A stretch of 64,000 nt of DNA from Alteromonas naphthalenivorans (lineage in GTDB: Bacteria > Pseudomonadota > Gammaproteobacteria > Enterobacterales > Alteromonadaceae). Position numbers and translations under genes: made by a program. Under the pieces are notes generated by a model. It ran no database searches, was not told the origin of the DNA, and was given only the letters and a program-made list of their open reading frames with translations. The DNA lies in contig NC_015554.1 of NCBI RefSeq assembly GCF_000213655.1, positions 310,001 to 374,000 of the forward strand. The letters are read 5' to 3'. Of this stretch, positions 16,860 to 24,187 are shown one piece after another (the first letter of the stretch is position 1; each line of letters begins with the position of its first letter).

Positions 16860-17957
16860 ACGTCAAACGTAACACGTCGCCACTTTATTCGTATGACAGG
16901 TGCTGGTCTATTAGTCGCTCATAGTCCGTTCTCTTTGGCTTTAGGAGGCACTCAGTCGCGGAAAAAGTTAGGTGTTGCCTTGCTAGGTTTAGGCAATTAC
17001 AGCGCTAATTTACTTGCGCCAGCACTTCAGCATACCGAACATTGTGAACTGCGCGGAATAATTACCGGTACAGAAAGCAAAATTTCAAAGTGGCAGCGTA
17101 AATACGGTATTCAGGATAGTAATGTGTATACCTACGATACGATTGATGAGGTTGCGAATAACAAAGATATTGATGTTATTTATGTAGTTACGCCAACCGG
17201 TACACATAAAGATTTTGCAGTAAAAGCCGCGAACACAGGAAAGCACGTTTGGTGTGAAAAGCCTATGGCCATGAATAGTGACGAATGCCAAGCCATTATA
17301 GACGCATGTAACAAGAATGGTGTGACGCTATCTATTGGTTATCGCATGCAACATGAGCCCAACACACGCACTTTTCATCACTATTTAGAAAGCATGCCTT
17401 ATGGGAAGTTTAAGAAGGTATCTAGCTTTGCTGGTTACGCTGGGCAAGGAAGAGACGCTAGCAATTGGCGAATGCAGCAACACATGGGAGGTGGGGCGCT
17501 TTATGATATGGGTGTATACGCTATTAATAGCGCTCGGTTTTTAACAGGTAAAGAGCCATTATCTGTTACAGGTAGTCATCCACCCCAGCGTTTCCCTAAT
17601 AAGTTTACCGAGGTTGATGAAACCACCATGTTTACCATGGATTTCGGGAATGGACTAATGGCTGATTGTGGTACAAGCGTAGTAACAGAGTTCAACCACT
17701 TTAAAGCAGAGTGCGAACAAGGTTGGTATCAACTGAGACCAATGCAAAGCTACAATGGCGTAACGGGTATAACCTCTGATGGGAAAAAGTTTGAACCTAT
17801 TCAAGGCATGCAGCAAACGCTTCAAATGGACAATGATGCTTTAGCCATACTCACCGACCGACAACCGCTAGTAACCGGGAGTGAAGGGTTAGCCGATATT
17901 CATATTGTTGATGCAATATTTCGGGCCGCACAAACAGGAAAAACGGTGGCGGTTTGA
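16860..17957 (+). CDS. Tat-exported Gfo/Idh/MocA oxidoreductase, ACG start
   Basis: From ATG 16893 the frame lacks a proper N-terminus. Upstream in the same frame, up to a stop at 16848-16850, it reads SNVTRRHFIRMTGAGLLVAH, a textbook twin-arginine signal (TRRxFIR, hydrophobic stretch, then SPFSLALGG). The only candidate start there is ACG 16860, with GGGAG (16850-16854) five bases ahead. The body (365 residues) has the Rossmann motif GLGNYSANLLAPAL, the family EKP motif in VWCEKPMAMN, and the C-terminal beta-sheet domain. Glucose-fructose oxidoreductase-like periplasmic NAD(P) enzymes share this design. Substrate unknown. Family is firm; the ACG start is an inference. Confidence 0.82.
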   Translation, partial: TSNVTRRHFIRMTGAGLLVAHSPFSLALGGTQSRKKLGVALLGLGNYSANLLAPALQHTEHCELRGIITGTESKISKWQRKYGIQDSNVYTYDTIDEVANNKDIDVIYVVTPTGTHKDFAVKAANTGKHVWCEKPMAMNSDECQAIIDACNKNGVTLSIGYRMQHEPNTRTFHHYLESMPYGKFKKVSSFAGYAGQGRDASNWRMQQHMGGGALYDMGVYAINSARFLTGKEPLSVTGSHPPQRFPNKFTEVDETTMFTMDFGNGLMADCGTSVVTEFNHFKAECEQGWYQLRPMQSYNGVTGITSDGKKFEPIQGMQQTLQMDNDALAILTDRQPLVTGSEGLADIHIVDAIFRAAQTGKTVAV

Positions 17958-17965
17958 TTAATAGT

Positions 17966-18060
17966 CAGGCACAAAAAAACCAACTAAAAAGTTGGTTTAA
18001 AAGTTTGGTACCAGTGGGCGGACTTGAACTGCCACGCCATTGCTGGCAACGGATTTTGAA
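17966..18060 (-). repeat. Left att-like repeat (partial tRNA-Leu and terminator)
   Basis: Truncated copy of the tRNA-Leu(CAA) 3' half (18006-18060) plus the AACCAACT/AGTTGGTT hairpin and A-run (terminator on the minus strand). One base differs from the right copy (T for C in the T-arm). It ends in the anticodon loop; there is no 5' half or promoter. Confidence 0.85.
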
Positions 18061-18383
18061 AAGTTAGTGTTTGAAATAATTATTTTAAATCAGCAAGTTA
18101 AATTGTAATAATGACGCTTTGCAAATTCTTTGCATGACTAACAGCTTTTCGCAAAAAAAATGCTTAAAGCCACTTTACCCGATTCTCCTTCCCCCAGTCC
18201 ACGAAGCCCCAAACAAAGGTGATGAGGTTTAGGTGGAATCCCTTTCTATCAGATTCAGATAAACGGCGTGTTTTGATCTGAAATTCCATGCCATAACAAA
18301 TAAGTTGAGGTTTATTGAAGACGCTGTGATTACTGACGCCGCACGCATTCGATTAGAGTAAATGACGTTTTTTATTACCGGAT
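18061..18383. other. Island intergenic stretch
   Basis: No clear gene. On the minus strand a frame is open for about 63 codons and could encode a 41-residue peptide from ATG 18289 to the stop at 18164 (it begins MEFQIKTRRLSESDRKGFHL). No ribosome site is visible ahead of it; it may be a remnant of a lost island gene. Confidence 0.35.
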
Positions 18384-20051
18384 TCATATGTGCCAAGAAA
18401 TCAGTTCGGTAAACAGAGGCGTAGCTATGATTTCTTTGGAAAATCCATTTGTATTTTCATCGGTGCTTTCACGTTTTTCTATTAGTCCGACTTGCCATGC
18501 AAAGTCGAACCAGAAATGAAAAATATACTGGGAGGGAAATTCTATCTTTGCAAGCTCTGACAACGAATCTGCTTGATCTGGGAAAGCCTGCTCATAAAGT
18601 ACCTGGTATTTTCGGTAATGTCGCCATTCAGTGCCAAGATGACGAAGCATATACAATGAGTAACCTATACTGAACTGATAGAATGCACAATCGCTCTCAT
18701 TACCACTAATGTACGCCCAGTTGTACTCAGTAGCATACGTTTTAAACAGTATTTGATAAAGTTCAGTCGCAGCTGTGTTATCACCTTGCTGTATGCGCTC
18801 ATAAAGTTGCCATGTTGATTTCAATGGCTTCCAGCGCCCACCGTGTTTACGAATTAATTTGGCAATCAACAAGATGCTGCGAACTACATGTAGGTTAACG
18901 AAATCGTCTTCTTTATTTATTTTGGAAACGATAAAGCTGGGAGCAAACTCTTTCATATAACTATCGAATAGCGACCGACATAAATTGCGGGGCAAATTTC
19001 CATTGGCGGTGCACTTAACTCCATCAGCCCCTAAAGCTCCTATTAAATTTACAGCTAACCAATAAACAGGGGCTGATGTAAATTTGGTAACATTCGAAAA
19101 TTGCCAGCTAAGTAAATCACTGGATTCGAAAGGCTCAGTAAGTAGCTTGTGAGTTTGGCTTGGTGTGAGGTTAAGCATATCAGTATTCGGTGAACTGTTA
19201 TGCTCATTCATATAGTTCTCAACAAATGCTTGGGCATCCTCAATTGAGTCAAACTGCTCGTTGGCCATGGCTTGTGATATTGCCTGATTGAGTTCAGTGG
19301 CAGGATTTGAGGTTTTCTCTTTTTCTGCATAGAAATCGGTAATACCAAATCTTGGAAGCTCTTCTATCTCTCCGTCTTCAAGCGCTTTTAACATTGCCAG
19401 GTTATTTTCAGCTAACAAGTAATCTGGATCAATTGCCAATGCTCGATGAAACGCACGTTTTGCAGACAAGTGATCGCCTAAATACATCTGACAAATTCCC
19501 AAATTGCCGCAACTTTGTACATGCTCAGGCTGGCTTTTTAACAGTAGAGTAAAGCAGTTTGCCGCTTCACTGAACTTATGACTTTCTAACAATACAACAC
19601 CTTCTTCAAAAATTTCGGCGTCTATAAGGTACTGTTCCAAAGTGAGGTGTTCGGGAAGTTGCTCTCTTATCGCCTGGAGATGGAGTCTGGCAGGTTCATA
19701 TTGATGAAGTTCTTCCGGTGACGCACTGTCAAGCGCATTTTGAAAAGCCGCTAAAGATTCAGCAACTGAGCCAGATTTTTCGGCACAGAGTCCAAAATTA
19801 AAATATACAAAAGCAGGTGCGTAGCCACTGTTTATTGCTTGCTTAAAAAACAAATAACCATCGGTATGATCGTCATCGATAAATACAGCTGCTAGCCCTT
19901 GAAGCGCGAAGCAAACAGGATGTCGGGGGAATTTCCTGACCGCCTTTTTTACAATGAGTCGGGCAAGTTTGTAATCTTCGTCATCAATGGCATCAAAAAA
20001 TGCGTCAAGCCGCATTTCTAGTTTCGGGAAATCTTTATTAAACTTTGTCAA
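18384..20051 (-). CDS. TPR-repeat protein, island-borne
   Basis: A 555-residue soluble protein. The first 240 residues contain tetratricopeptide repeats, clearest in AANCFTLLLKSQPEHVQSCGNLG and AKRAFHRALAIDPDYLLAENNLA (quoted as separate helices). The C-terminal half (about 300-540) has NGNLPRNLCRSL, EDDFVNLHVVRSILLIAKLI and YNWAYISGNESDCAFYQFS; this recalls, from memory, a domain seen in pRiA4b ORF-3-like plasmid proteins. It is the largest gene of the tRNA-Leu island, transcribed away from the toxin-antitoxin pair. Function unknown. Confidence 0.75.
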   Translation of the reverse strand: MTKFNKDFPKLEMRLDAFFDAIDDEDYKLARLIVKKAVRKFPRHPVCFALQGLAAVFIDDDHTDGYLFFKQAINSGYAPAFVYFNFGLCAEKSGSVAESLAAFQNALDSASPEELHQYEPARLHLQAIREQLPEHLTLEQYLIDAEIFEEGVVLLESHKFSEAANCFTLLLKSQPEHVQSCGNLGICQMYLGDHLSAKRAFHRALAIDPDYLLAENNLAMLKALEDGEIEELPRFGITDFYAEKEKTSNPATELNQAISQAMANEQFDSIEDAQAFVENYMNEHNSSPNTDMLNLTPSQTHKLLTEPFESSDLLSWQFSNVTKFTSAPVYWLAVNLIGALGADGVKCTANGNLPRNLCRSLFDSYMKEFAPSFIVSKINKEDDFVNLHVVRSILLIAKLIRKHGGRWKPLKSTWQLYERIQQGDNTAATELYQILFKTYATEYNWAYISGNESDCAFYQFSIGYSLYMLRHLGTEWRHYRKYQVLYEQAFPDQADSLSELAKIEFPSQYIFHFWFDFAWQVGLIEKRESTDENTNGFSKEIIATPLFTELISWHI

Positions 20052-20207
20052 GTAAGTAGTCTTGAATCGCTGAATTAATGTAAAAGCATAACATGCAGAG
20101 TTTTCAATTTTGAAGCCGAATTGATTAAATAAATGCTCCGGTATAGGTATATCATGAAAATATTGCGGTCCACTCGGAAATCTATCCGTTTCATTTTTCG
20201 TCTATCG

Positions 20208-20232
20208 GACTATAATAAGTCTATATTTAGAC
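20208..20232 (+). promoter_or_regulatory. Operator palindromes of toxin-antitoxin genes
   Basis: Two overlapping palindromes, GACTATAATAAGTC (20208-20221) and GTCTATATTTAGAC (20219-20232), lie 14 bases before the antitoxin ATG. TA-rich cores of this kind are bound by Phd/YefM antitoxins for autorepression. Confidence 0.6.
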
Positions 20233-20245
20233 CAAAGAGATTGTC

Positions 20246-20473
20246 ATGAAAACTCAAACTGTATCTTACATGAAGGAACATGCGAATCATCTGGAATTGG
20301 ATAACCCCATTTTGGTCACGCAAAATGGCAAGCCAAAGTATGTTATTCAGGATGCGAATGACTACGAAGAACAGCAACAAACTATAGCATTATTAAAACT
20401 CATAAATTTGTCAGAACGCAGAGCGCGACAGAACGGGCTATTTGATCTGGATGAAGCATTTGACGACGATTGA
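20246..20473 (+). CDS. Phd/YefM-family antitoxin
   Basis: A 75-residue protein. The N-terminal DNA-binding fold reads MKTQTVSYMKEHANHLELDN then PILVTQNGKPKYVIQDANDY, characteristic of the Phd/YefM family. The acidic C-terminal tail (RARQNGLFDLDEAFDDD) is the segment that usually neutralises the toxin. AGAGA lies before the ATG. It overlaps the toxin gene by 23 bases. It should bind and silence the ParE/RelE-like toxin and repress its own promoter. Confidence 0.85.
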   Translation: MKTQTVSYMKEHANHLELDNPILVTQNGKPKYVIQDANDYEEQQQTIALLKLINLSERRARQNGLFDLDEAFDDD

Positions 20474-20807
20474 ATACAGCATAAAAGTGACACCGGTTTT
20501 TAAACTTTGTTTGAAAAAACTGGATGCATTTTTAATCAGAAAATTTAATCACAATGTTGCAAACGAGGCCAAGCGAGCTATTAAATCGAAAGTTAAGTCT
20601 CAACTCTCTGGAAATCCGTATTCTGCGCCTCATAGTGACAGGCTCCTGGAGTTAGGGTTAACCGAATACAGGCAGCTTCTTGTCGATAGTCATAATGTGG
20701 TGCTTTACCGAGTTGAAGAGTCTACAAAGACAGTCATTCTTCTTCTAGTTTTTGATTCTAGACAAGACCTGAAAAAGCTTTTGTTTGAAGTTAATTTACT
20801 CGTCTGA
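20451..20807 (+). CDS. RelE/ParE-family toxin
   Basis: A 118-residue basic protein from ATG 20451, overlapping the antitoxin. The fold signature is a helical hairpin followed by beta strands: GNPYSAPHSDRLLELGLTEYRQLLVDSHNVVLYRVEE, then TVILLLVFDSRQDL (two separate stretches). This matches RelE/ParE toxins, which either cut ribosome-bound mRNA or poison gyrase; the sequence does not tell which. An alternative start at ATG 20442 adds three residues. Confidence 0.8.
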   Translation: MKHLTTIEYSIKVTPVFKLCLKKLDAFLIRKFNHNVANEAKRAIKSKVKSQLSGNPYSAPHSDRLLELGLTEYRQLLVDSHNVVLYRVEESTKTVILLLVFDSRQDLKKLLFEVNLLV

Positions 20808-20894
20808 TTTACCCCAAAATAATAGAACAGGATAAATACTGATCCCCCGTTAATGGGGTAGAGCCCAGAACGACGCTGATTTCAGACACAAAAA

Positions 20895-20961
20895 AACCGA
20901 CTCAAAAGTCGGTTTCAGTATCTTTTTCTAAAAGAAGAATATGGTACCAGTGGGCGGACTT
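20895..20961 (-). repeat. Third remnant of tRNA-Leu 3' end
   Basis: A terminator-like hairpin AACCGACT/AGTCGGTT (about 20895-20915) is followed by TGGTACCAGTGGGCGGACTT (20942-20961), identical to the last 20 bases of tRNA-Leu(CAA). It then diverges. This is probably a scar of an earlier integration or of a lost second tRNA-Leu copy. Confidence 0.6.
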
Positions 20962-21027
20962 CGGTTGGTCGCCACGCGATGAGCCGACACTCGGACGTCA
21001 CGCTTGCGTGGAGGCTTTATCAATCAC

Positions 21028-21122
21028 CAGGCACAAAAAAACCAACTAAAAAGTTGGTTTAAAAGTTTGGTACCAGTGGGCGGACTTGAACCGCCACGCC
21101 ATTGCTGGCAACGGATTTTGAA
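21028..21122 (-). repeat. Right att-like repeat within tRNA-Leu
   Basis: Right member of the 95-base direct repeat. It covers the tRNA terminator (AACCAACT/AGTTGGTT hairpin, T-run on the minus strand) and the 3' half of the intact tRNA gene up to the anticodon loop. Confidence 0.85.
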
Positions 21123-21154
21123 TCCGTCATGTCTACCAATTCCATCACACTGGC
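21068..21154 (-). tRNA. tRNA-Leu(CAA)
   Basis: An 87-base gene with encoded CCA. Acceptor arms GCCAGTG and CACTGGT pair (first pair G-U), with discriminator A. Anticodon stem ACGGA/TCCGT encloses loop TTCAAAA, giving anticodon CAA, which reads UUG. The long variable arm typical of leucine tRNAs (TGCCAGCAATGGCG) and T-arm GGCGG TTCAAGT CCGCC are present. It carries the integration site of the neighbouring island. Confidence 0.95.
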
Positions 21155-21184
21155 TTGGATAGGTGTGCTATCGCTAAGTGGTGC

Positions 21185-21212
21185 ATTATAGCGATGCAGC
21201 GCTCGCATACAA
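21185..21212 (-). promoter_or_regulatory. Sigma-70 promoter of tRNA-Leu
   Basis: On the minus strand, TTGTAT (21212-21207), a 16-base spacer and TATAAT (21190-21185) lie 30 bases before the mature tRNA. Only the right-hand, intact copy has this promoter. Confidence 0.75.
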
Positions 21213-21276
21213 CACTTTTTTTAGCTTAAATGTCTAAGTGCTGAAAGATTATCCAATTAGCGCTTCGGGATGGCTC

Positions 21277-22431
21277 CTACCAGCGCTGAATCGTCCAGTT
21301 AATCGCTATGATGGCGATGACAGATGAAAGCAGTGGCATTAAGGTTTTTGCATAAAATGCAAAATGACGCAGCCACAGCAACAAGGGTAGTAATACTGCC
21401 ACAATAGCTAACTGACCCACTTCCACACCAATATTAAAAGCAGCCACACTAAGTACCAGGTTATTTGACTGCGCATTTAAATCGGCAAACACGCTGGCGA
21501 ACCCCATTCCGTGTAATAAGCCGAAGGCAAAGGTGATAATGCCTAATCGCACGATGAGCGGATAGATATTATTAAGAGCAGTCAGCAGCACTGAAATAGC
21601 GATTCCAAGCTCGACTAAACGGCTATCCAACGCAATAAAATTCAGGGCGGTAGCGGTCAGGGTAATAGAGTGCGCTAGCGTGAACGCACTGACTAATATT
21701 ACAGTGTGCTTTAGTATTCGAGAAGTTGAAGGCTCTTTTTGCCACTGTTTTTGCTCTCTTACCAGGTTAACGGTAAGCAAGGTAGCCACTAAAAACAGGA
21801 TATGATCGATACCAATGAAGATATGCCATACACCTTCGTACACTAGCGAAATGAACAATGCGGTTAGTGACGTAGTGCTAGCATCGAATGTAACGCTGCG
21901 GCTATCTGTATCAAGTACGCTGGTAACAGATGTGTTATCTGAAGTGCTTTTTGAACTGCCTTGTGAACGACTTCCTGATTGATCAGCAAGGTTTACGTTT
22001 ACAAGCAGCTTATGGGTAGGGCTATGTTCAAAAATACCATCGTAGTGAATGCCCAATGTACCACCTGATTCACACATAACTTGAATTGGTGAGACCAAGT
22101 AAGAATCGCCGGAAACACTTCTAATATTTGGCATGCTAAGGTTAATTTCACAGGGCGAGTCATCTACTCTAATACTTAGCACTTTCGTTATATAGCGCTC
22201 TAACAAGGGCTGATTTTGATGAATCTCACCCCACGTCAGTGCGCCATTGCCGTTAGTGTCTAGTCCGGCTACTTGCCCAATATCATCAGGCTTTAATAAC
22301 AATTCGCCGCTATAGGTATTTTCTTCACCCGCGTTAAGGGTTAAATACCCGCTACTCAGTTCGTGGGCGTTTACTACGCTTGCGTTCATAACTAAAAGTG
22401 ACAAAAAAAGAATAACTACAAGTGCTTTCAT
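21277..22431 (-). CDS. HupE/UreJ-family membrane protein
   Basis: A 384-residue protein with a signal peptide (1-23, ending NA-HE). The periplasmic N-terminal domain carries an EF-hand-like loop DTNGNGALTWGE. The C-terminal half (about 200-384) has six to seven helices with HIFIGIDHILFL, AFTLAHSITL and GLLHGMGFASVF, the histidine motifs of HupE/UreJ permeases linked to nickel, cobalt or other divalent metals. Last gene of the four-gene operon headed by the DUF4331 gene, with nine bases to the gene upstream. The metal is not known. Confidence 0.85.
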   Translation of the reverse strand: MKALVVILFLSLLVMNASVVNAHELSSGYLTLNAGEENTYSGELLLKPDDIGQVAGLDTNGNGALTWGEIHQNQPLLERYITKVLSIRVDDSPCEINLSMPNIRSVSGDSYLVSPIQVMCESGGTLGIHYDGIFEHSPTHKLLVNVNLADQSGSRSQGSSKSTSDNTSVTSVLDTDSRSVTFDASTTSLTALFISLVYEGVWHIFIGIDHILFLVATLLTVNLVREQKQWQKEPSTSRILKHTVILVSAFTLAHSITLTATALNFIALDSRLVELGIAISVLLTALNNIYPLIVRLGIITFAFGLLHGMGFASVFADLNAQSNNLVLSVAAFNIGVEVGQLAIVAVLLPLLLWLRHFAFYAKTLMPLLSSVIAIIAINWTIQRW

Positions 22432-22440
22432 ATATTTTCT

Positions 22441-23595
22441 TTAATTCAATGTCGATGATGTGGCAACAGCGCTTTCGGCCCGTGCCAGTAACCTAGCGTC
22501 ACTTCTTGTTTGTGCTGCTTGCCAGTTTATCCTAGCGAATTTCAGGGCTATAGCGGGTTTATAGTCAATATCTAAAAAGTAACTAGCTACTTGCGCTGCA
22601 TGAGACACATCTTCCCGCCAAGTACGTAAGGCCATTCTATCAGCTAATTGCTTTTGAATTTCAGTATCATGAAGACTTATTTGCCGTTCTGCTTTTGCCA
22701 AGCGAAGCAATAAGCCATCGTCTATGTTCTTTTCTGTACTGTTGGAATTGCGATGAGCTGCAGCCTGAATTGCTGTAAGCCTTTTAATCACATCTTGAGA
22801 TTTTGAAAGTTTGAGCTTAGCGTCAGACCATAGCAATAGTGCGCTTACGGGCAGTTTTTGTGTGTCTATTTTGTTCAGGTGTGAAAGCGCAGTCTCGGGT
22901 TTATCTAGGGTGTAGGCCATTGCCGCCAAGGTTTCGTAATACCACAGGCGTTCGCTCGCGCCCCCTTGCTTGATGCTAGTGTTATTAGCATTCATTTTTT
23001 CTACACGAGATTTTTCAGCAAATGCCTCAAGGTTTAGTAGTTTCTCGTAGCTAGCACTATTAGTATTAAGTGTGAATTCGGCGTTTAAAATACATGTGAA
23101 AGCCAATAGATAACTGGTTTTGCCAACTAATTGTTGGCAGTGTTTTTTGGCCGCTGCGGGGTTGCCTTGCTGAATGTTAATGTCTGCTAGTAGCAGTAAA
23201 GCAGGTGCATAAAGGGGCGTTTTTATTTCGTTTAAAATAGCTTCAGCTTCGCGAAATTGATGGGTGCCTTGCAGCACCTTGGCCTCTAACACCATAAGTT
23301 GCGTTTGCGCACTAGCTGAAAGGGAGCGTTTTTGCTGTTTTTGATAATGGATGAAGCGAATCACCTGTTGTCTTTCATTACCTGTGGCATCGGGATAACG
23401 GCTTTGACTAAGCACTGTTTGTGCTTGTGCTATGGTCATTTTTGCTTGAGGCTGTGCACTCCATGTGGCGATTACTTTATTGCTAGGAATATCACCTGAT
23501 TTAACGCTAAGTGACGCTGTATCATCAAATGCCAGCGCTGATGAGCATAATGTAGACAAAGCGCTAAGTGCGATAAGCCGAGCCATTAATTTCAT
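22441..23595 (-). CDS. Periplasmic TPR-like protein
   Basis: A 384-residue protein. I start it at the ATG at 23595, since AGGAG lies eight bases ahead and the resulting N-terminus is a good signal peptide (MKLMARLIALSALSTLCSSA, cut after ALA); the frame is open 13 codons further. The body is helical and Ala/Leu/Gln-rich, with TPR-like pairs (GTHQFREAEAILNEI, GNPAAAKKHCQQLVG, DKPETALSHLNKI). It probably works in the periplasm with its operon partners DUF4331 and HupE. No specific family. Confidence 0.75.
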   Translation of the reverse strand: MKLMARLIALSALSTLCSSALAFDDTASLSVKSGDIPSNKVIATWSAQPQAKMTIAQAQTVLSQSRYPDATGNERQQVIRFIHYQKQQKRSLSASAQTQLMVLEAKVLQGTHQFREAEAILNEIKTPLYAPALLLLADINIQQGNPAAAKKHCQQLVGKTSYLLAFTCILNAEFTLNTNSASYEKLLNLEAFAEKSRVEKMNANNTSIKQGGASERLWYYETLAAMAYTLDKPETALSHLNKIDTQKLPVSALLLWSDAKLKLSKSQDVIKRLTAIQAAAHRNSNSTEKNIDDGLLLRLAKAERQISLHDTEIQKQLADRMALRTWREDVSHAAQVASYFLDIDYKPAIALKFARINWQAAQTRSDARLLARAESAVATSSTLN

Positions 23596-23674
23596 AGTAT
23601 GAACTCCTAGGGTAGATAAACGTAAAGTAAACAAACTTAAGAAAAAGCAGCGCCATCCCTGGCGCTAGTGCTAT

Positions 23675-24175
23675 TTATTGCTGAGGTAGTAAGTCATCAA
23701 AACTGCTTTGCTCAGCATCCTGAGTGAACGCTCTTCCGTTAATAGGAAGTGGGTCATCAGTCGCTTCTTGATTAAATGCATCTCGTGTATAGCTTGAAAA
23801 CGAGACTTGCTGCGCTTCAATGGTGATAGTCACTTCGCCCGTGTCAGCATCGGCTACGCCGTCAGATACGCTGAAAACAAAAGAATCAGTTCCGGTAAAC
23901 TGCGCATTCGGCGTATAAGTAAAATCACCGTCTGCTGTTACCGTTGTGGTTCCGTTTGCGCTGTCTGTGGCTAGCGTATAAGTTAAAGCATCGCCATTAG
24001 CATCACTTGCACTGAGCATTTCGGTGAACGCAATATCAGCCTGGGTAGTAAACATGGCATCTTCAGCTACCGGTGCCACGTTTACTTCTGGCTTATCATC
24101 GTCATTGTCAAAGCATCCAGTAAGCGCACTGAGTGCGCCTACCAAAACTAAGCCTCTTAAAAGAGCGTTGTTCAT
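23675..24175 (-). CDS. Lipoprotein with cadherin-like (VCBS-type) domain
   Basis: A 166-residue protein. The ATG at 24175 is preferred: AAGGAG lies eight bases ahead, and overlaps the alternative GTG at 24184. Signal helix ends in LSALTGC, Cys20 of this start. An acidic linker (FDNDDDKPE) is followed by a single Ig-fold repeat of about 90 residues (VAEDAMFTTQADIAF... GTDSFVFSVSDGVADADTG), as in tandem cadherin-like/VCBS adhesins. Residues after 130 are polar. Second gene of the DUF4331 operon. Confidence 0.78.
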   Translation of the reverse strand: MNNALLRGLVLVGALSALTGCFDNDDDKPEVNVAPVAEDAMFTTQADIAFTEMLSASDANGDALTYTLATDSANGTTTVTADGDFTYTPNAQFTGTDSFVFSVSDGVADADTGEVTITIEAQQVSFSSYTRDAFNQEATDDPLPINGRAFTQDAEQSSFDDLLPQQ

Positions 24176-24187
24176 AATCTTCACTCC

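Larger units (their letters stand above)
17966..21154. mobile_element. Small genomic island at tRNA-Leu(CAA)
   Basis: A 95-base sequence at 17966-18060 is repeated at 21028-21122 with one mismatch. The repeat consists of the 3' 55 bases of tRNA-Leu(CAA) plus its terminator; only the right copy continues into a whole tRNA. This is the layout left by site-specific integration into a tRNA 3' end. Between the copies lie a TPR protein gene, a type II toxin-antitoxin pair and little else. No integrase or transposase is readable, so the element is probably a deleted remnant, held in place by the toxin-antitoxin pair or mobilised from elsewhere. Confidence 0.75.
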
